53,573 bases of DNA from an uncultured Roseibium sp. (lineage in GTDB: Bacteria > Pseudomonadota > Alphaproteobacteria > Rhizobiales > Stappiaceae): assembly GCF_947499295.1 (NCBI RefSeq), contig NZ_CANMNP010000024.1:1-53573 (forward strand), in the 5' to 3' direction. Shown piece by piece: positions 16,529-25,643 of the stretch. Under the pieces are notes generated by a model. The model saw only the letters and a program-made list of their open reading frames with translations. It was not told the origin of the DNA and did not search any database. The position numbers were made by a program, and so were the translations under genes. Each line of letters opens with the position of its first letter. The stretch's first letter is position 1.

Positions 16529-18554
16529 ATTCCGCTCCACACTTGATCAACGCGTCCGCCGCGATGGCAAAATCCTTTCCGCACAACAACGGATTGATTT
16601 CCACTTCCTCGCTCGGCACCGATGACACAAATTCCTGCACTGCCATGACGGCAGAAATGATCGCAGGTAAATCGCAAGCTTGCCTGCCCCGATACCCCTT
16701 CAGAACTTTGCCGATTCTCAAGGAGTTGAGCGCCGCCTCAATCTCCGCGGGGCAGGTCGGCAATATCAGGGAAACACTGTCATCAAGAAGTTCAGTCAGG
16801 ATGCCACCGGCACCGAGCGTCAAAACGTATCCGTGGGCCGGGTCCAGAACGACGCCGACCAGCAGTTCGGCAAATGCGTCCGTGACCATTTCCTCAACCA
16901 GCAGAGATGATACCGGCATTCCGATGGCAGCCTCTTTCACGTCATCCAACGAACCAAGGTTGAGAGCAACGGCCCCTGCTTCGGTTTTGTGAGCGAATCC
17001 TGTGGCCTTCAAAACAACGGGCAAACCGATTGATTGTGCTGCTTCGACAGCCTGCTGGCACGAATGTGCGAGGCGTCTCTTCGGTGCCTGAAGGCCATAC
17101 GCGGAAAGTACGTCTTTTGCGCTATTCTCCGTCAATGTGATTGTTTCACCGATGGATTCCGGTGCCAGAATGTCTTTTCGTGTCAGCGTCCGATTGCAGG
17201 ACGCAACCGCGCCAATCGCTTCGAGCGCTTCCGCCATGCCGCACAAGGGCACAATGTTTCGATTGATAAGATCGCGTGCAATTGTTTCAGGCAAAGTTTC
17301 TGAAAGTGAGCTCAAGACAGCTATTGGTTTGCCGCTTTGTTTGGTGGCGGCTTCGATCGCGTCGATCACCTTGAGCCACTCTCCGGCCGAACACCGGTCC
17401 TGGCGCGGGAAATCAAGAACGACGATGCCCAAAGACGCCGGGCCGGACATCATGGCGCCAAAAGCGCGGCTCATGGCATCAACATCGCCCCAGATATAAG
17501 TGTGGTAGTCGAGAGGATTTGCGAGGGCAACCTTGGGACCGAGCACTTCGCGAAGCAGATCTTTTTGGGTTTCAGTCAGGTCCGGAAACCGGGTCGAGCA
17601 ACTTTTGGCTATATCTGCCATCAAGCTGGCTTCGCCACCGGAACAGGACATTGACGCCAATTCCGCATTGGGAAGAGCTCCGGTCACATGCACCAGTTTC
17701 AATGCTTCAAGCAGCACCGGCAAGCTGCTGACTTCAGCAATGCCAAGCCGCCTGAAAAGAGCCGATGAGCCGGCTGAACTGCCGGCTATCGCGGCCGTAT
17801 GAGAAATTGCGGCGCGACGAGCCTGTTCCGACTTTCCAACTTTGAGGGCAATTATGGGCTTCCCCATTGAATTGGCCCTGCGCGCCAATCGCTCGAATTG
17901 GCCAAGATCGCCAATTCCCTCAATGTGCAGGCCAAGCGCAGTCACCCGGTCATCGTCCAGCAGTGCTTCGCAGATCTGTGACATGCCCGTTTGTGCCTGA
18001 TTGCCTACCGTGACCAGGTAGGAAACCGGCAACCCCCTGGCCTGCATCGTCAGGTTCAGGGCAATATTGGAAGACTGAGAGACAATCGCGACACCTCGGC
18101 CCACTGCCTCAAGGCCATGTTGGTCCGGCCAGAGCGCGGCACCGTCAAGCGCGTTGATGAAGCCATAGCAGTTTGGGCCCAGTACCGGCATGTCACCTGC
18201 CGCCTCGACAAGCGCACCCTGAAGACCGGCGCCGTCGGACAACTCGGCTGCAGCTTCCTGAAAGCCGGACGCAAAACAAACCGCTCCGCCGGCATTCATA
18301 GCCGCAAGCTCTCTGACGATGTCAACCGTCGCGATCCGATTGACGCCTATGTAGGCAGCGTCCGGAACGATCGGCAATCTGTCCAGCGAAGGCAATGTGG
18401 CACAGCCGGCGATCTCCGCGCGCGTTGGATGAACCGCCCAGAGCTCACCATCGAAGCCGAACTTCCGGCATTCACGAACCACATTTTCGCACCAGCGGCC
18501 TCCGCCGATCACGGCAATGGATTTTGGGCGCAACAGACGGTCAAGTGCCTGCAT
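16518..18554 (-). CDS. ADP-forming-type acyl-CoA synthetase, probable gamma-butyrobetaine/carnitine-CoA ligase
   Basis: The 678-residue protein has the acetate-CoA ligase (ADP-forming) layout: a CoA-binding Rossmann domain (LRPKSIAVIGGG, about 8-19), two succinyl-CoA-ligase-like domains with the phosphorylatable His in ISHTAAIAGS, and a C-terminal ATP-grasp domain (GLPVVLKATGFAHKTEAGAV through VEINPLL). It probably activates gamma-butyrobetaine or carnitine with CoA. The frame stays open to 18998, but that part is the complement of the acyl-CoA dehydrogenase and is Arg/Gly-rich, so the ATG at 18554, 2 bp after the dehydrogenase stop, is the start. This replaces the AMP-forming CaiC of enterobacteria. 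Confidence 0.88.
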   Translation of the reverse strand: MQALDRLLRPKSIAVIGGGRWCENVVRECRKFGFDGELWAVHPTRAEIAGCATLPSLDRLPIVPDAAYIGVNRIATVDIVRELAAMNAGGAVCFASGFQEAAAELSDGAGLQGALVEAAGDMPVLGPNCYGFINALDGAALWPDQHGLEAVGRGVAIVSQSSNIALNLTMQARGLPVSYLVTVGNQAQTGMSQICEALLDDDRVTALGLHIEGIGDLGQFERLARRANSMGKPIIALKVGKSEQARRAAISHTAAIAGSSAGSSALFRRLGIAEVSSLPVLLEALKLVHVTGALPNAELASMSCSGGEASLMADIAKSCSTRFPDLTETQKDLLREVLGPKVALANPLDYHTYIWGDVDAMSRAFGAMMSGPASLGIVVLDFPRQDRCSAGEWLKVIDAIEAATKQSGKPIAVLSSLSETLPETIARDLINRNIVPLCGMAEALEAIGAVASCNRTLTRKDILAPESIGETITLTENSAKDVLSAYGLQAPKRRLAHSCQQAVEAAQSIGLPVVLKATGFAHKTEAGAVALNLGSLDDVKEAAIGMPVSSLLVEEMVTDAFAELLVGVVLDPAHGYVLTLGAGGILTELLDDSVSLILPTCPAEIEAALNSLRIGKVLKGYRGRQACDLPAIISAVMAVQEFVSSVPSEEVEINPLLCGKDFAIAADALIKCGAEYER

Positions 18555-18556
18555 CC

Positions 18557-19717
18557 TCAGGCTCCAAGCGGGCGGAAGAGATCGCGGCTGATGATGTGGC
18601 GCTGGATTTCGCTGGTGCCATCCCAAATTCGTTCGACGCGCGCATCCCGCCAGAAACGTTCGATTGGAAAGTCGTCCATGAGACCCATTCCACCGTGGAT
18701 CTGAAGCGTTGCGTCCGTAACCCTTGCCAGCATTTCGGTTGCGTAGAGCTTCGCGCTTGCGATCTCCCTGTTTGCCGGAAGACCTTCGTCCAGCCGCCAG
18801 GCGCCCGCCAATGTCAGCCAGTCGGCTGCGTCGATCTCCGTGATCATGTCGGCAATTTGGAAGCTGACCCCTTGAAATTTTGCGATCTGCTGACCGAATT
18901 GCCTTCGTTCGACAGCGTAGGATACAGCGTGGTCGAAACAGCGGCGTGCCCTGCCGACGCTCATTGCCGCAACCGTCAGCCGCGTGGCATAGAGCCATTC
19001 GTTCATGACCTCAAAACCACCATCGACCTTGCCGAGCACCTGGGCATCCGGCAGCCGGCATCCATCAAAATAGAGGATGTAATTCTTGTAACCGCGATGG
19101 CTGACGGATTTGTAGCCGTCCCGGACTTCAAAACCCGGCGTGTCCCTGTCGACCAGAAAGCATGTGATCCTCTTTTTCGGACCCTTGTCGGTGTCATCGA
19201 CACCCGTTGCAACGAACACGATAAAGAAATCGGCATGTTCAGCGCCGGAGATGAAGTGTTTGGAACCGGTCACGACCCAGTCACCGCCCTCGCGCACTGC
19301 CTGACATTTCATGCCGCGGACATCTGATCCGGCGTCCGGCTCAGTCATGGCGAGGGCGTCCATTTTCTCACCCCGCACAGCGGGCAACAGGTAGCGCTCC
19401 CGCTGATCACCTTCGCAGGCCATCAAAATGTTTTGCGGGCGGCCGAAGAAGTGCGTCAGCGCCATTGATCCACGACCTAGTTCACGCTCCACAAGCGTGA
19501 AATCCAAATGACTCAGTCCGGCGCCCCCAACTTCTTCCGGGAAATTGCAGGCGTAAAATCCGAGGTTCAGACATTTGCGCTTGATCTCTTCACCCAATTC
19601 CAGCGGCACGTCACCGGTCTGCTCCACCAGTTGCTCGTGCGGATAGATTTCGTTCTCGACGAATGATCTGACCGTAGAGACGATCATGTCCTGTTCTTCG
19701 CTCAAACCAAACTGCAT
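18557..19717 (-). CDS. Acyl-CoA dehydrogenase, probable gamma-butyrobetainyl-CoA dehydrogenase
   Basis: The 386-residue protein is a standard FAD acyl-CoA dehydrogenase: N-terminal helices, the flavin segment LAMTEPDAGSDVRGMKC, a middle beta domain with GSKHFISGAEHADFFIVF, and a C-terminal QIHGGMGLMDDFPIERFWRDARVERIWDGTSEIQ signature region whose Glu region holds the catalytic base. In this operon it should form the double bond of crotonobetainyl-CoA from gamma-butyrobetainyl-CoA. The ATG at 19717 has a GGAG seven bases upstream. It is the first gene of the minus-strand operon, 78 bp from the divergent regulator. Confidence 0.88.
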   Translation of the reverse strand: MQFGLSEEQDMIVSTVRSFVENEIYPHEQLVEQTGDVPLELGEEIKRKCLNLGFYACNFPEEVGGAGLSHLDFTLVERELGRGSMALTHFFGRPQNILMACEGDQRERYLLPAVRGEKMDALAMTEPDAGSDVRGMKCQAVREGGDWVVTGSKHFISGAEHADFFIVFVATGVDDTDKGPKKRITCFLVDRDTPGFEVRDGYKSVSHRGYKNYILYFDGCRLPDAQVLGKVDGGFEVMNEWLYATRLTVAAMSVGRARRCFDHAVSYAVERRQFGQQIAKFQGVSFQIADMITEIDAADWLTLAGAWRLDEGLPANREIASAKLYATEMLARVTDATLQIHGGMGLMDDFPIERFWRDARVERIWDGTSEIQRHIISRDLFRPLGA

Positions 19718-19795
19718 GCGGCTGCTCCTGTTGCGCCAAGACAGGCAGCATGAGACAACGCGCCCTCAATAATCGTGCTGTTTTGGATTAATTTC

Positions 19796-20749
19796 ATGCC
19801 ATTTTCGGAAAAACTCCCCGACTACCGAAAAATTTCCGTGCTCCTGTTCGAGGCATTTTCAAATCATTGCCTTGCAAACACCATTGAGCCGTTCCGAGCG
19901 GCCAACACGATTGCCCGGGAACCGCTATACATTTGGCAGTATTTCAGCATGGATGGAGGCACAGTTACCTCCTCGAGCGGGCTCCCGGTTGAGACCGCTT
20001 CCTGGCCGCATGCCCGGCCCCAGGGCGACATTCTGTTTCTCATGCCGAGCTACGGCTTTCGGGACCTGGCAACACCGCGACTGAGCCACACCCTTCGCGC
20101 CGCAAGGGAGCGCTTTCAGCTGATTGTGGGATTGGATACGGGCGCCTGGCTGATGGCGTGCGCCGGATTGCTCGACGGACGGCAGGCAACGATCCACTGG
20201 GATGAGTTTACGCTTTTCGCTGAGACCTTCCCCGACATCGATGTGCTGGAAGACCGGTTTGTATTGAATTCGGATCTGGCGACATGCGGAGGCGCTTCAA
20301 CGGCGATCGAACTGATGCTTGAAATGATCAAGCAGCAGCACAGCGCGATGTTCTCGCTCGAAGTCGGCGCTCTTTTCATGCATGGCGACAAGCTTGACCT
20401 GCACGACCCTTATCAAAGGATGAGTTCGCACAAACTGGTTGGAAGCGCGACAGCGCTGATGCGACGGACCATCGAGACCCCTTTGACGATACCTGAATTG
20501 GCAGGCCGTCTCAAAACCGATCAGCGCGATCTTGAGCGCCATTTTCAAAAGGAAATGACGATGTCACCGCTCGCTGTCTATAAGGCGATACGTTTGCGGG
20601 AAGCGCGCCGTCTTGTCGAGCTGACACGTTTGAGTGTTGCGGAGATCGCGACGCGGTGCGGATATCGAAATGCCAGCGCACTGACCCGCGCCTACAGGTT
20701 GGAATTCGGGGCACCACCCAGAACCCACCGGAGCGCAACCGGGCCGTAA
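19796..20749 (+). CDS. cdhR: GATase1-AraC family transcriptional regulator (CdhR-like)
   Basis: The roughly 317-residue protein combines an N-terminal DJ-1/PfpI-like (GATase1) sensor domain (KISVLLFEAFSNHCLANTIEPFRAAN; CAGLLDGRQATIHW) with a C-terminal AraC helix-turn-helix pair (TIPELAGRLKTDQRDLERHFQKE; LSVAEIATRCGYRNASALTRAYR). CdhR of Pseudomonas, which activates carnitine catabolism, has this architecture, and the position divergent from the operon supports the same role here. A GTG at 19775 would add seven residues; neither start has a convincing ribosome site. The symbol reflects context, not proven orthology. Confidence 0.83.
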   Translation: MPFSEKLPDYRKISVLLFEAFSNHCLANTIEPFRAANTIAREPLYIWQYFSMDGGTVTSSSGLPVETASWPHARPQGDILFLMPSYGFRDLATPRLSHTLRAARERFQLIVGLDTGAWLMACAGLLDGRQATIHWDEFTLFAETFPDIDVLEDRFVLNSDLATCGGASTAIELMLEMIKQQHSAMFSLEVGALFMHGDKLDLHDPYQRMSSHKLVGSATALMRRTIETPLTIPELAGRLKTDQRDLERHFQKEMTMSPLAVYKAIRLREARRLVELTRLSVAEIATRCGYRNASALTRAYRLEFGAPPRTHRSATGP

Positions 20750-20808
20750 ATCCAGCGACGCACCAATGACATTTCGATCCCCGCATCTCGTTTGATGTCA
20801 CGTCAGGG

Positions 20809-21729
20809 TCAGGAGCTCAACATAAGATCCTCGATCACGCGTTGCACCGCGAGACGGAACACCTGCTCTTCCGGTCGCTGAGGTGCCTCGGGCCGCGTCA
20901 TCAAGCCGACCGGGCCCTTGGTAATGTCCGTATCGAATGGCAGGCGAACAAGATGACCGTCAGCGGTTTCGTTTTGGACGACACCAGATGAGATGATCCA
21001 GACGGCATCGGTTTTGCGTGTATAGATTCTGCCGAATGCACCCGAGACCGTTTCAACCTTGTTGGGAAGGTCGCCGACGCCGTTCGCAATCATGAAACGT
21101 TCAACCAGGGGCCTGATCGCCGCGCCTTCCGGCGGGTAGATAACCGGCCAATCGGTGATACGCTTGATGTCCGGGTTTTGCAGAAGGGGATGGCCTGCGC
21201 GCACCACAAGATCGACACGCTCTGAATAGAGCTGGGTAAAGGACACAGCTTCCATTGAAGCCGGCCGGCCGAGACGGCCAATGACAAGGTCAAGCTTGCC
21301 AAGCTTCAGATGTTCGATCAGGTGAGAATGCGGGCCATCCATGATCCGGATCATCACATGTGGTGCCATCTCGGAAAATTCGCGGATAACCGGCGGCATT
21401 AGGCTGGCGGCCACGCTCGGCAGGACGCCGACATTCAATGTCGCACGCGCCTGATCACCTTCCTTTTCCACGCCGTCCAGGCCCTGTTGCAGACTGGCCA
21501 GGGAAATTTGCGCGAAGTGCAGAAAGACTTCCCCCTGTTTGGTCAGTGCTATTCCCGCCCGATTGCGGGTCATCAGTGTCGCGCCGACGATCTCCTCAAG
21601 CTCTTTCAGTGTCTTGGACACAGCTGGTTGCGTAAGACCCAACTTGTCCGCAGCCAGCTTCAAGCTCCGCTCCTGGGCGATTTCAACGAGGCACTGGATG
21701 TGACGGAATTTGATGCGGCGATCTATCAT
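20809..21729 (-). CDS. pcaQ: LysR-type regulator PcaQ of protocatechuate catabolism
   Basis: The 306-residue LysR regulator begins MIDRRIKFRHIQCLVEIAQERSLK and has a clean winged helix-turn-helix (AADKLGLTQPAVSKTLKELEEIVGATLM), followed by a periplasmic-binding-like effector domain. PcaQ proteins respond to beta-carboxy-cis,cis-muconate or related intermediates and activate pca operons. Here pcaQ lies divergent from pobA, with 92 bp between the starts, so it may control pobA together with the pca genes. No separate pobR is seen in the window. Confidence 0.9.
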   Translation of the reverse strand: MIDRRIKFRHIQCLVEIAQERSLKLAADKLGLTQPAVSKTLKELEEIVGATLMTRNRAGIALTKQGEVFLHFAQISLASLQQGLDGVEKEGDQARATLNVGVLPSVAASLMPPVIREFSEMAPHVMIRIMDGPHSHLIEHLKLGKLDLVIGRLGRPASMEAVSFTQLYSERVDLVVRAGHPLLQNPDIKRITDWPVIYPPEGAAIRPLVERFMIANGVGDLPNKVETVSGAFGRIYTRKTDAVWIISSGVVQNETADGHLVRLPFDTDITKGPVGLMTRPEAPQRPEEQVFRLAVQRVIEDLMLSS

Positions 21730-21747
21730 TTAGTTATCTATTTTGGA

Positions 21748-21803
21748 AAGTAAGAGGCTTTATATCTCATTTTACTTCTCAAATTCGTTCATTCAATATG
21801 AAT
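21748..21803. promoter_or_regulatory. Divergent pcaQ-pobA control region with inverted repeats
   Basis: The gap between pcaQ and pobA is AT-rich and holds AAGTAA (21748-21753) mirrored by TTACTT (21772-21777), with GAG/CTC inside, and an ATTCA-ATA-TGAAT palindrome at 21791-21803. Either could be the LysR operator. The ATAACC-N4-GGTTAA-type PcaQ site described for Sinorhizobium was not found here by eye. Confidence 0.35.
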
Positions 21804-21821
21804 TCAGGTGAGGTTAAATAC

Positions 21822-22991
21822 ATGCGAACACAAGTTGTCATTGTCGGTGGAGGCCCTTCCGGTCTTCTGCTCGGTCAGCTTCTTCATTTGAAGGGGATCG
21901 AGACAGTGATCCTTGAACGCAAGACACGTGACTACGTTCTGGGCCGCATCCGTGCAGGTATCCTGGAGACTGGCCTGGTCGACATGATGCGTGAAGCAGG
22001 TGTCGGCAAGCGCATGGACGAGGAGTGTTTCATCCATCACGGCACCTGCATTTCCTATGACGGCGAGATGTTCGACATCAATTTCCAGAAACTGATTGGC
22101 GAAAACGTCATCGTTTATGGGCAGACAGAGGTCACACGGGATCTTTATGATGCCCGGGACACCGCCGGTTGCCGGACGATTTTTGAAGTCGAAGATGTCG
22201 AGATCCGTGACGCCGATACGGACAATCCCTTTGTCACTTTCAATGTGGACGGCAGTGCGCGCCGGATCGATTGTGACTTCATCGCAGGTTGCGACGGGTT
22301 TCACGGGGTCAGTCGCAAGACCATTCCCGATGCGGTGCTCAAGGAGTACGAGAAGGTCTATCCCTTTGGCTGGCTCGGTGTCCTTTCCCAGACACCACCT
22401 GTCCATGAGGAACTTATCTACGCCAATTCAGAACGTGGATTTGCGCTCTGTTCGATGCGCAACGAAAGCCTGTCGCGTTACTATGTTCAGTGCGGTCTCG
22501 ATGATGATCTTCAGGAATGGAGCGATGACAGGTTTTGGGATGAACTCAAGCGGCGCGTTCCAGAAAAGATCGCCGACAGTCTGGTAACCGGGCCCTCCAT
22601 CGAAAAATCAATTGCGCCGCTGCGCTCATTTGTCTGCGAACCCATGCGCTGGGGTCGTCTGTTCCTGTGCGGGGATGCCGCCCATATCGTGCCGCCAACA
22701 GGTGCCAAGGGCCTCAACACCGCCGCCTCTGACGTCCACTACCTGAATGAGGGCCTAGTCCAATACTATCAGGATGGCGATACGCACGGCATCGACACAT
22801 TTTCGGAAAAGGCACTCGCCCGGATCTGGAAGGCAGAAAGGTTCAGTTGGGCCACCACCAACATGCTGCACCGGTTTCCGGATCAGTCCGAATTCGATCT
22901 CAAGATGCAAAGAGCGGAGATTGAATCGCTTCATTACAACGAGACGGCTCAGAGGTGGTTCGCGCAAAACTATGTAGGACTGCCCTACTGA
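21822..22991 (+). CDS. pobA: 4-hydroxybenzoate 3-monooxygenase
   Basis: PobA hydroxylates 4-hydroxybenzoate to protocatechuate with NADPH and O2. The 389-residue flavoprotein has VVIVGGGPSGLLLGQLL (FAD ADP binding), CDFIAGCDGFHGVSR (the DG motif) and LFLCGDAAHIVPPTGAKGLN (the GD motif). The frame is open from 21798, but AGGTGAGG just before the ATG at 21822 and the usual family length decide the later start. It is the first gene of a seven-gene operon and overlaps pcaD by one base (TGATG). An upstream ATG at 21798 lies inside a palindrome. Confidence 0.96.
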   Translation: MRTQVVIVGGGPSGLLLGQLLHLKGIETVILERKTRDYVLGRIRAGILETGLVDMMREAGVGKRMDEECFIHHGTCISYDGEMFDINFQKLIGENVIVYGQTEVTRDLYDARDTAGCRTIFEVEDVEIRDADTDNPFVTFNVDGSARRIDCDFIAGCDGFHGVSRKTIPDAVLKEYEKVYPFGWLGVLSQTPPVHEELIYANSERGFALCSMRNESLSRYYVQCGLDDDLQEWSDDRFWDELKRRVPEKIADSLVTGPSIEKSIAPLRSFVCEPMRWGRLFLCGDAAHIVPPTGAKGLNTAASDVHYLNEGLVQYYQDGDTHGIDTFSEKALARIWKAERFSWATTNMLHRFPDQSEFDLKMQRAEIESLHYNETAQRWFAQNYVGLPY

Positions 22992-23791
22992 TGAAGATAG
23001 AACGCCTTTCGGAGGTCGATATTCATTGGCAAGAAGATGGTGACCCCAACGGTTTTGCCGTCGTTTTCGCCAACTCCCTGGGTACCGATCTGCGGCTCTG
23101 GGACAAGATTATCGACCGACTGCCGCATACCGGGCTTCGCCTGGTGAGGTTCGACAAACGAGGACATGGTTTGTCTTCCTGCCCACCAGGTCCCTACTCC
23201 ATGGAAACCCTGGCAAATGACACAGAACAGTTGTTGCGTCTGATCGGCATCGACAAATGTGCATTTGTCGGCCTCTCCATTGGCGGGATGATCGGGCAGT
23301 TGCTTGCCCACCGCCAACCGGGCCTGATCCGGGGACTGGTACTGTCAAATACCGGTGCGAAAATGGGTGACGCGGCAATGTGGCAAGACCGAATCTCGCG
23401 GATCCTCACAGGAGGCCTTGAAAGCATCGCCGACGCTGTCATGGATCGCTGGTTTTGCAAACCATTTCGCGAAACAACCGAATGCAGAGGCTGGCGTAAC
23501 ATGCTGACGCGAACGCCTGCAGACGGCTATGTTGGTTGCTGCAACGCAATCGCCGATGCCGACCTGACTGGTTCAACGTCCGAGCTGCGGCTGCCCACGC
23601 TTGGTATTGGCGGATCAGACGATCTTGCCAGCCCTCCCGAGGTGGTTCGCACGACGACAGCTCTGATACCGGGTAGCCGTTATGTGGAGATTTCCGATGC
23701 AGGGCATTTACCGTGCGTGGAACAGCCCGACGTCTTTGCAGGCCATCTGATGACTTTCCTGAAGGAGGACCTCCATGTCAGATCGATATGA
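22991..23791 (+). CDS. pcaD: 3-oxoadipate enol-lactonase
   Basis: The 266-residue alpha/beta hydrolase hydrolyses beta-ketoadipate enol-lactone to beta-ketoadipate. The nucleophile elbow is GLSIGGMIGQ, the acid lies in GSDDLASPPEV and the His in DAGHLPCVEQP. The ATG at 22991 shares a base with the pobA stop. A longer frame from 22955 overlaps pobA and lacks a ribosome site. Its 3' end overlaps pcaC by 17 bp. Confidence 0.94.
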   Translation: MKIERLSEVDIHWQEDGDPNGFAVVFANSLGTDLRLWDKIIDRLPHTGLRLVRFDKRGHGLSSCPPGPYSMETLANDTEQLLRLIGIDKCAFVGLSIGGMIGQLLAHRQPGLIRGLVLSNTGAKMGDAAMWQDRISRILTGGLESIADAVMDRWFCKPFRETTECRGWRNMLTRTPADGYVGCCNAIADADLTGSTSELRLPTLGIGGSDDLASPPEVVRTTTALIPGSRYVEISDAGHLPCVEQPDVFAGHLMTFLKEDLHVRSI

Positions 23792-24158
23792 AAGTGGCAT
23801 GAGGGTTCGGCGGGCAGTTCTGGGCGACGATCATGTCGACCGTGCCGAAGACAACAAGACAGAGTTCGATGAGCCGTTCCAGCGACTTATAACGGAGGCC
23901 GCCTGGGGTAATGTATGGGGCTCCGGGCGGATCAATGCACGCGAAAGATCCATGCTCACTCTGGCGTTGCTGGCCGCACTCGGCAACTTTGAGGAAATTC
24001 CGATGCATATTCGTGCAACGGCAAATACCGGCGCCAGTAAAGAGGACGTCCTGGAAGCTTTTCAGCATGTTGCCATTTACGCCGGGGTTCCCCGCGCCAA
24101 CCAGGCGCTGAAACTGGCCAAACAAACTTACGCGGAGATGGAAGCCGAAGAGGGGTAG
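23775..24158 (+). CDS. pcaC: 4-carboxymuconolactone decarboxylase
   Basis: The 127-residue protein is an AhpD-like helical protein. It decarboxylates gamma-carboxymuconolactone to the enol-lactone used by PcaD. Typical segments are RINARERSMLTLALLAALG and IPMHIRATANTGASKEDVLEAFQH. It is a stand-alone PcaC, not fused to PcaD as in some actinobacteria. Its ribosome site AAGGAGG lies inside the end of pcaD. pcaH follows after 28 bp. Confidence 0.95.
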   Translation: MSDRYESGMRVRRAVLGDDHVDRAEDNKTEFDEPFQRLITEAAWGNVWGSGRINARERSMLTLALLAALGNFEEIPMHIRATANTGASKEDVLEAFQHVAIYAGVPRANQALKLAKQTYAEMEAEEG

Positions 24159-24186
24159 CCCGTTCGACTCCAGAAAGGGAGAAAAT

Positions 24187-24915
24187 ATGCTCAAGCCGGG
24201 CGAATTCTATCAACGCAATCGCGAACGTCATCCGCCAGCTCTCACGCGGGACTACAAGACCTCTGTCTCTCGGTCTCCGCAATACTCCCTGATAAGTCTT
24301 CAGAATTCGGTTTCGGAGACGACCGGACCCGTGTTTGGTCACAACGACATCGACCCGATGGACCGGGACCTGATCTACAACTATGCGCAATCGGGCGAAA
24401 GCGCGATCGGTGAAAGGATCATCCTTCATGGCCGGATCCTGGACGAGAACGCCCGACCGATACCCAACACCCTGGTTGAAATCTGGCAGGCAAATGCGGG
24501 CGGCCGATACCGCCACAAGAAGGACACATATCTAGCCCCGATCGATCCGAATTTTGGCGGATGCGGCCGGACGTTGACCGACGAGAATGGCTACTACTAT
24601 TTCCGAACCGTCAAGCCGGGCGCTTACCCCTGGCGCAACTGGGTCAACAACTGGCGGCCGGCCCATGTTCACATGTCGATCTTCGGGACTGCATTCTGTC
24701 AGCGTCTGATTACGCAGTGTTACTTTGAAGGTGACCCTTTGATACCCGAATGCCCGATAGTCAAAACAATACCGGATCCTGAAGCGATTGAGCAGCTGAT
24801 AGCGAAGCTGGACATGAACGCGACGATCCCGCTGGACACCATTGCCTACAAGTTCGACGTCGTTTTGCGCGGGCGTCGCTCGACCCTTTTTGAGAACCGT
24901 CTGGAAGGGAACTGA
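24187..24915 (+). CDS. pcaH: Protocatechuate 3,4-dioxygenase beta subunit
   Basis: PcaH carries the non-haem Fe(III) that cleaves protocatechuate between its hydroxyl carbons, giving beta-carboxy-cis,cis-muconate. The 242-residue sequence has the N-terminal family block, VEIWQANAGGRYRHKKD, and the iron-site segment NGYYYFRTVKPGAYPW followed by NWRPAHVHMS, supplying Tyr and two His ligands. It is 3 bp ahead of its partner pcaG. The GAAAGGGAG ribosome site is clear. Confidence 0.97.
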   Translation: MLKPGEFYQRNRERHPPALTRDYKTSVSRSPQYSLISLQNSVSETTGPVFGHNDIDPMDRDLIYNYAQSGESAIGERIILHGRILDENARPIPNTLVEIWQANAGGRYRHKKDTYLAPIDPNFGGCGRTLTDENGYYYFRTVKPGAYPWRNWVNNWRPAHVHMSIFGTAFCQRLITQCYFEGDPLIPECPIVKTIPDPEAIEQLIAKLDMNATIPLDTIAYKFDVVLRGRRSTLFENRLEGN

Positions 24916-24918
24916 CCG

Positions 24919-25539
24919 ATGCCACAGAAATTGCATTATCTGGCAGAAACGCCTTCGCAGACCGCCGGTCCTTACGTGCATATCGGGCTGGCACCGGGCG
25001 CGGCCGGCTTTGATATCTATCGCCAGGAACTTGGATGGGACATTGCCGGCCCAGATGCGAAAGGCGAACGAATACGCGTCGAAGGCATTGTCATGGATGG
25101 CACAGGCAGTCCGGTGAAGGATGTCATGCTGGAAGTCTGGCAGGCGAATGCCGACGGTTTCTATGCTCATCCGGAGGGTGGTGGAGATGTGGAAGACGGA
25201 TTTAGCGGATGGGGCCGCGTCATCACGGATTTCGAAACTGGCGAATGGGGTTTTGACACCGTCAAACCGGGGCCAACCACCGGCCGGGATTCAACACGAC
25301 AGGCACCGCATCTCAATTTCTGGATTGTCGCCCGTGGCATCAATATCGGTCTCAACACCAGGCTTTATTTCGAAGACGAACCCGAGGCAAATGCCAAGGA
25401 CCCAGTGTTGAACCTGATCGAGTGGGAACGGCGGCGCGCGACGTTGCTGGCCAAGAAGAGCGAACGCGATGGCAAGACAGTCTACCGTTTTGACATTAAG
25501 CTTCAAGGTGAAGACGAAACCGTCTTTTTCGACGTCTAG
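24919..25539 (+). CDS. pcaG: Protocatechuate 3,4-dioxygenase alpha subunit
   Basis: The 206-residue PcaG shares the intradiol dioxygenase fold with PcaH (TPSQTAGPYVHIGLAPG; LEVWQANADGFYAHPEGG) but lacks the full iron ligand set, as is normal for alpha subunits. APHLNFWIVARGIN replaces the HVH iron segment. It begins 3 bp after pcaH and is probably translationally coupled. The next gene starts about 100 bp later. Confidence 0.96.
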   Translation: MPQKLHYLAETPSQTAGPYVHIGLAPGAAGFDIYRQELGWDIAGPDAKGERIRVEGIVMDGTGSPVKDVMLEVWQANADGFYAHPEGGGDVEDGFSGWGRVITDFETGEWGFDTVKPGPTTGRDSTRQAPHLNFWIVARGINIGLNTRLYFEDEPEANAKDPVLNLIEWERRRATLLAKKSERDGKTVYRFDIKLQGEDETVFFDV

Positions 25540-25643
25540 CGACCGGATCCAACAACCGGCCCCTTCGTGGGCCAACATGCTGCTCGCGAGCGGAAGCCTG
25601 ACAGCACCGGTGTCCAGCGCACACATGAGTTAAGAGAACAATC

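Noticed and set aside
18555..18998. N-terminal extension of the CoA ligase open frame
   Set aside because: It lies entirely within the acyl-CoA dehydrogenase gene in another frame, is rich in Arg and Gly, and the real start with conserved LRPKSIAVIGGG follows the ATG at 18554.
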